From JAJBWD01 sp041670885 (lineage in GTDB: Bacteria; Bacillota; Clostridia; Clostridiales; Clostridiaceae), in the NCBI GenBank assembly GCA_041670885.1, contig JBAXYJ010000127.1:1-8288 (forward strand): a DNA stretch of 8,288 nucleotides, in the 5' to 3' direction. Within the stretch, counting starts at the first letter, position 1. Each line of letters starts with the position of its first letter. The notes under the pieces are model-generated. The model saw only the letters and a program-made list of their open reading frames with translations. It had not been told where the DNA came from and searched no databases. Below are positions 6,021 to 8,288 of this stretch, in pieces. Both the position numbers and the translations under genes were made by a program.

Positions 6021-6509
6021 ATGATAAAGCAGCTGGAAATTCCCAGCATTGGATTAAGAAATATTAAGACAGCAGCTGCTGTTTTAATATGCTTGGCTAT
6101 ACTAAGGATGTTTAAACATTATTCTCCTTTTTATGCCTGCATTGCAGCAGTAATAACCATGCAAAATTCTATGGATAATACTATTAAGGTTGGCTTTAAC
6201 AGGATGATTGGTACATTAATAGGAGCTGCAGTAGGTGCAGCTTTAACCTCCATATATGCTAATAGCCTGGTCTTGACCAGTATAGGTATCGTAATTGTTA
6301 TATTTCTTACCAACCTGTTTAAGAGGAGCGGCTCCTCATCTATAGCCTGCATTGTATATCTGGCAATTATGGTAAACATAAAGGACACCTCACCTCTGCA
6401 GTATAGTATATTTAGAGTTATAGAAACATTTTTAGGTATTATTGTGGCTGTATGTGTAAATTTATCAATAGCACATCCGGATAAGAGAAAAAAAGAACAG
6501 CAAGCTTAG
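6021..6509 (+). CDS. Short aromatic acid exporter/FUSC-like membrane protein
   Basis: This is a 162-aa integral membrane protein with about six hydrophobic segments (roughly 14-32, 37-50, 62-80, 83-100, 105-120 and 130-150). It resembles the membrane half of the ArAE_1 (DUF939) aromatic acid exporter group, part of the FUSC-like superfamily. Visible family features are an N-terminal GLRNIKTAAAVLIC helix, FYACIAAVITMQ, and the RMIGTLIGAAVGA segment with its conserved Arg61 and Gly-rich helix. Family members with an added C-terminal cytoplasmic domain reach about 300 aa or more; this one stops after the membrane part with a basic tail (DKRKKEQQA). No leftover coding sequence follows, so it looks like a genuine short form. 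The substrate is unknown; export of aromatic acids is only a family label. The gene is divergent from corA and has its own promoter. Confidence 0.75.
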   Translation: MIKQLEIPSIGLRNIKTAAAVLICLAILRMFKHYSPFYACIAAVITMQNSMDNTIKVGFNRMIGTLIGAAVGAALTSIYANSLVLTSIGIVIVIFLTNLFKRSGSSSIACIVYLAIMVNIKDTSPLQYSIFRVIETFLGIIVAVCVNLSIAHPDKRKKEQQA

Positions 6510-6533
6510 CTTTGCATAAAAGTAAGCTAATTT
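6506..6533 (+). terminator. Weak hairpin at the end of the exporter-like gene
   Basis: TTAGCTT (6506-6512) pairs perfectly with AAGCTAA (6524-6530) around an 11-nt loop and is followed by TTT only. The left arm includes the stop codon. The short U-tract makes it a weak terminator at best. Confidence 0.4.
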
Positions 6534-6535
6534 CA

Positions 6536-6564
6536 TTGCTAAAGGATGGAGTTATTATTATAAT
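6536..6564 (+). promoter_or_regulatory. Sigma-A promoter of msrA
   Basis: TTGCTA (6536-6541, 4 of 6) and a perfect TATAAT (6559-6564) have 17-bp spacing. The start would be near 6571, giving a leader of about 18 nt. This makes msrA independent of the upstream membrane-protein gene. Confidence 0.65.
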
Positions 6565-6588
6565 TAAATAAAGATTCGGAGGGTATAT

Positions 6589-7080
6589 ATGAAAAAAATA
6601 GTTTTTGCCGGAGGCTGCTTTTGGGGAGTTCAGGCATATTTTGATACAATAAAGGGTATTGTTAAAACAGAGGTTGGCTTTGCTAATGGGAATAAAGAAA
6701 ATCCAAGTTATGAGGAGGTGTGCTCTCATACTACAGGATTTGCAGAAGCATGCTTAATTCAATACGATGAAAATAAAATTGATCTAAATAAGCTGCTGGC
6801 AGCTTATTTTATAATAATAGACCCCACAGTATTAAACAGGCAGGGACATGATACTGGAAGTCAATATAGAACAGGGATATATTATTATGATGAAAATGAT
6901 TTTAGCATTATCACAAAGTTTATAGAAAATCAGCAGAAAAATTATAAAGAAAAAATAGTAACTGAAGCAGGGCCAATTCGGAATTTTTATCCGGCAGAAG
7001 AATATCATCAAAGGTATCTGGAAAAAAATCCCGGAGGCTATTGTCACATCCCAAGAGAGCTTATTAAAAAAAATAGCTAA
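6589..7080 (+). CDS. msrA: Peptide methionine (S)-S-oxide reductase
   Basis: This cytoplasmic repair enzyme reduces the S epimer of methionine sulfoxide, free or in proteins, usually with thioredoxin. The product is 163 aa, near the minimal length for the family. The catalytic motif GGCFWG holds the nucleophile Cys10. Glu53 in TGFAEA and the stretch HDTGSQYRTGIYYY (87-100) with Asp88 and Tyr93 form the substrate site. The YPAEEYHQRYLEKNPGGYC segment (134-152) is the family C-terminus, and Cys152 is the likely resolving cysteine. There is no MsrB domain fused and no msrB gene in view. GGAGGG (6578-6583) lies 5 nt before the ATG. A perfect -10 upstream shows its own transcription. I see no clear terminator after it. 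Confidence 0.96.
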   Translation: MKKIVFAGGCFWGVQAYFDTIKGIVKTEVGFANGNKENPSYEEVCSHTTGFAEACLIQYDENKIDLNKLLAAYFIIIDPTVLNRQGHDTGSQYRTGIYYYDENDFSIITKFIENQQKNYKEKIVTEAGPIRNFYPAEEYHQRYLEKNPGGYCHIPRELIKKNS

Positions 7081-7149
7081 AGAAATTGCATGAACAAATC
7101 CTCGGAGAGTTACATAAGCTGAATATCAGGTAAAGGTAATTTTGCAAAT
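7081..7149 (+). other. Spacer after msrA with no recognised feature
   Basis: I find no gene, stable hairpin or RNA motif here. A ten-codon reading frame at 7090-7122 has no ribosome site. Transcription from msrA may therefore read into the next gene, which also has its own promoter. Confidence 0.5.
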
Positions 7150-7178
7150 TTCATAACTAAATGATTTTGTGGTATAAT
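7150..7178 (+). promoter_or_regulatory. Sigma-A promoter with extended -10 for the hypothetical/DUF1003 pair
   Basis: TTCATA (7150-7155, 4 of 6) is 17 bp from a perfect TATAAT (7173-7178) carrying the extended TGG immediately before it. Transcription would begin near 7185, leaving a leader of about 15 nt with the ribosome site inside it. Confidence 0.75.
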
Positions 7179-7183
7179 ATACT

Positions 7184-7192
7184 AAAAGGAGG
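7184..7192 (+). promoter_or_regulatory. Ribosome binding site fixing the start at 7200
   Basis: AAAAGGAGG (7184-7192) is a near-perfect site 7 nt before the ATG at 7200. The in-frame ATG at 7161 lies upstream of the predicted transcription start and reads through the promoter, so it is rejected. Confidence 0.85.
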
Positions 7193-7199
7193 TTGGAAT

Positions 7200-7769
7200 A
7201 TGTTTAATGAAGAAAATTGTAAAAATTGTCTTGAGGACATAAAAGCTTCTATGAGTCTGCCTCGGTTTAATTATGTAAATGAAGAAAATGAAAGTATATT
7301 AGACCTGATAAAGGAATATAATCAGCATATTGTTAACATTATAGGAGGTTATTTTTTCCCATATGATAAGCTTATTAATGAACTGGATTATATAAAATCA
7401 CTAAATAATGATTATGTTGATACAAAAGATAAAGAGTATGCCTTTGAAAGTTATAAAGAAGCTGTTATTTCTTTATGTGAAATAATAGTCTGTGGTGAAC
7501 TTGAATTTGAAAAAGGAAATTACACCGTAAAGGATATTGAAAGGATTCAAGACGAAATAGCAGGTTTTGATGAAGTTACAATGGATATAATTGAAGAAAA
7601 TGATGAGCTGTATGAAAAGCTGGATGAGATGGAAGAAAAAGAACATTATGTAGAGGTTGATAAAATAAGAGAAAAAATTGAAAAAAATGAGAATAACATA
7701 ATTCAGGTTAGTTATAAGATAGATATAAAGGACTATGTTTTGAACAAGTTATTAGATATGGGTATATAA
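7200..7769 (+). CDS. Hypothetical acidic helical protein with N-terminal CxxC
   Basis: I do not recognise this 189-aa protein. It is strongly acidic, predicted cytoplasmic, and has no signal peptide or clear membrane helix. The N-terminus carries CKNC (Cys7 and Cys10), a possible metal or redox pair; Cys93 and Cys98 are a further two cysteines in a hydrophobic stretch, SLCEIIVCG. Residues about 110-170 are Glu/Lys-rich with spaced hydrophobics (DELYEKLDEMEEKEHYVEVD) and look like a coiled coil, which would suit oligomer formation or partner binding. A strong promoter and an excellent ribosome site show it is a real gene. The next gene begins 20 bp after its stop with no terminator between, so it is probably co-transcribed with the DUF1003 membrane protein. 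A joint role is only a guess from context. Confidence 0.8.
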   Translation: MFNEENCKNCLEDIKASMSLPRFNYVNEENESILDLIKEYNQHIVNIIGGYFFPYDKLINELDYIKSLNNDYVDTKDKEYAFESYKEAVISLCEIIVCGELEFEKGNYTVKDIERIQDEIAGFDEVTMDIIEENDELYEKLDEMEEKEHYVEVDKIREKIEKNENNIIQVSYKIDIKDYVLNKLLDMGI

Positions 7770-7789
7770 AAATAATTTGGAGGCATAGC

Positions 7790-8288
7790 ATGGATGGAAA
7801 GTTATCAAGAGAAAACATTGTTAAGACTATATTAGAAGATAAAGATTTTGATATTGATGAATACGAGGATGTGATTCATCTGCTGATACAAAAGACTGTA
7901 GCTAAGGATGTGAACAGTATTCATAAGGGTAATTTGACCTTTGGTGAAAAAATGGCAGATAAACTGGCTGAGTTTGTAGGAAGCTGGGAATTTGTTATTA
8001 TTTTTTCCTTAACTCTTGCAGTTTGGATACTAATAAATGCTTATTTTTTAAGCCATCCATTTGACCCATTCCCATTTATTTTGCTCAATTTAGTTTTATC
8101 ATGCGTTGCAGCAATCCAAGCCCCTCTTATTATGATGAGTCAAAATAGGCAGGAGCAAAAGGACAGAATTAGAGCTAAAAATGATTATAAAGTAAATTTA
8201 AAATCAGAACTAATTATAGAAGATTTACATAAAAAGCTGGATATTTTGATTGAAAATCAGGAAAAAATAATAGATAAATTTAATCAAA
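7790..8288 (+). CDS. DUF1003 family membrane protein (3' partial)
   Basis: This reading frame is still open at the right edge, with 166 codons visible. It has a soluble acidic N-terminal part (1-50) and then FGEKMADKLAEFVGSWEFVI (51-70), the hallmark entry of DUF1003 (PF06210). Two membrane helices follow at about 66-85 and 94-115, separated by SHPFDPFPFILLN. The conserved block AAIQAPLIMMSQNRQEQKDR (107-126) and AKNDYKVNLKSE are also typical. A helical, probably coiled tail (LHKKLDILIENQEKI) leads to the edge; family members usually end soon after. The function of the family is unknown. GGAGG (7779-7783) sits 6 nt before the ATG at 7790. The N-terminal ~45 residues (IDEYEDVIHLLIQKTVAKDV) replace the short Cys-rich or linker region seen in some relatives. 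Confidence 0.9.
   Translation, partial: MDGKLSRENIVKTILEDKDFDIDEYEDVIHLLIQKTVAKDVNSIHKGNLTFGEKMADKLAEFVGSWEFVIIFSLTLAVWILINAYFLSHPFDPFPFILLNLVLSCVAAIQAPLIMMSQNRQEQKDRIRAKNDYKVNLKSELIIEDLHKKLDILIENQEKIIDKFNQ

Noticed and set aside
6131..6388. Antisense frame within the exporter-like gene
   Set aside because: A shadow of a membrane-protein gene; hydrophobic codons read backwards give open frames, and no ribosome site is present.
6439..6729. Antisense open frame of 96 codons across the start of msrA
   Set aside because: It overlaps the msrA promoter, ribosome site and catalytic motif on the opposite strand and has no start signal of its own.
7090..7122. Ten-codon reading frame after msrA as a small peptide gene
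   Set aside because: No ribosome site, no signal peptide character, and too short to distinguish from chance.

Overview
The window reads as chromosomal DNA of a low-GC, spore-forming Firmicute, most likely Clostridium or a close relative. The evidence is AT-rich sequence, heavy use of ATA, AGA and AGG codons, strong AGGAGG-type ribosome sites, near-consensus sigma-A promoters, and several proteins that resemble clostridial families. It looks like ordinary core and accessory chromosome. I see no insertion sequence, phage gene, tRNA, rRNA, CRISPR array or large riboswitch.

Layout. (1) 1-912 is the C-terminal part of an ABC exporter half-transporter (end of the membrane domain plus the whole ATPase), cut by the left edge. 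(2) 1009-2172 is serA, an ACT-domain 3-phosphoglycerate dehydrogenase. It has its own promoter, overlapped by an inverted repeat, and a strong terminator. (3) 2312-4798 is a two-gene unit: a small soluble histidine kinase with no sensor domain, followed 18 bp later by a 538-residue tetratricopeptide-repeat (TPR) protein with no output domain. Upstream lies a perfect Spo0A box (TGTCGAA), with a half-matching second copy exactly 10 bp downstream. (4) 4847-5908, on the minus strand, is a CorA-type magnesium/cobalt channel. It converges on the TPR gene across a likely shared terminator. (5) 6021-6509 is a short six-helix membrane protein of the aromatic acid exporter/FUSC-like group. It is divergent from corA, and their candidate promoters overlap. 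(6) 6589-7080 is msrA, with its own promoter. (7) 7200-8288 is a probable operon of an unrecognised acidic protein with an N-terminal CxxC, followed by a DUF1003 membrane protein that runs off the right edge.

How the parts may work together. Apart from the kinase/TPR pair and the hypothetical/DUF1003 pair, the genes look like independent housekeeping units: serine synthesis, divalent cation transport, and repair of oxidised methionine. The most interesting locus is the kinase/TPR pair. In clostridia that lack the Bacillus Spo0F/Spo0B phosphorelay, orphan histidine kinases act directly on Spo0A. A sensorless kinase, co-transcribed with a TPR protein and carrying Spo0A-type sites in its promoter region, would fit a feedback-controlled input to the sporulation regulator. 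The genes and the box are visible in the sequence; the circuit is inference.
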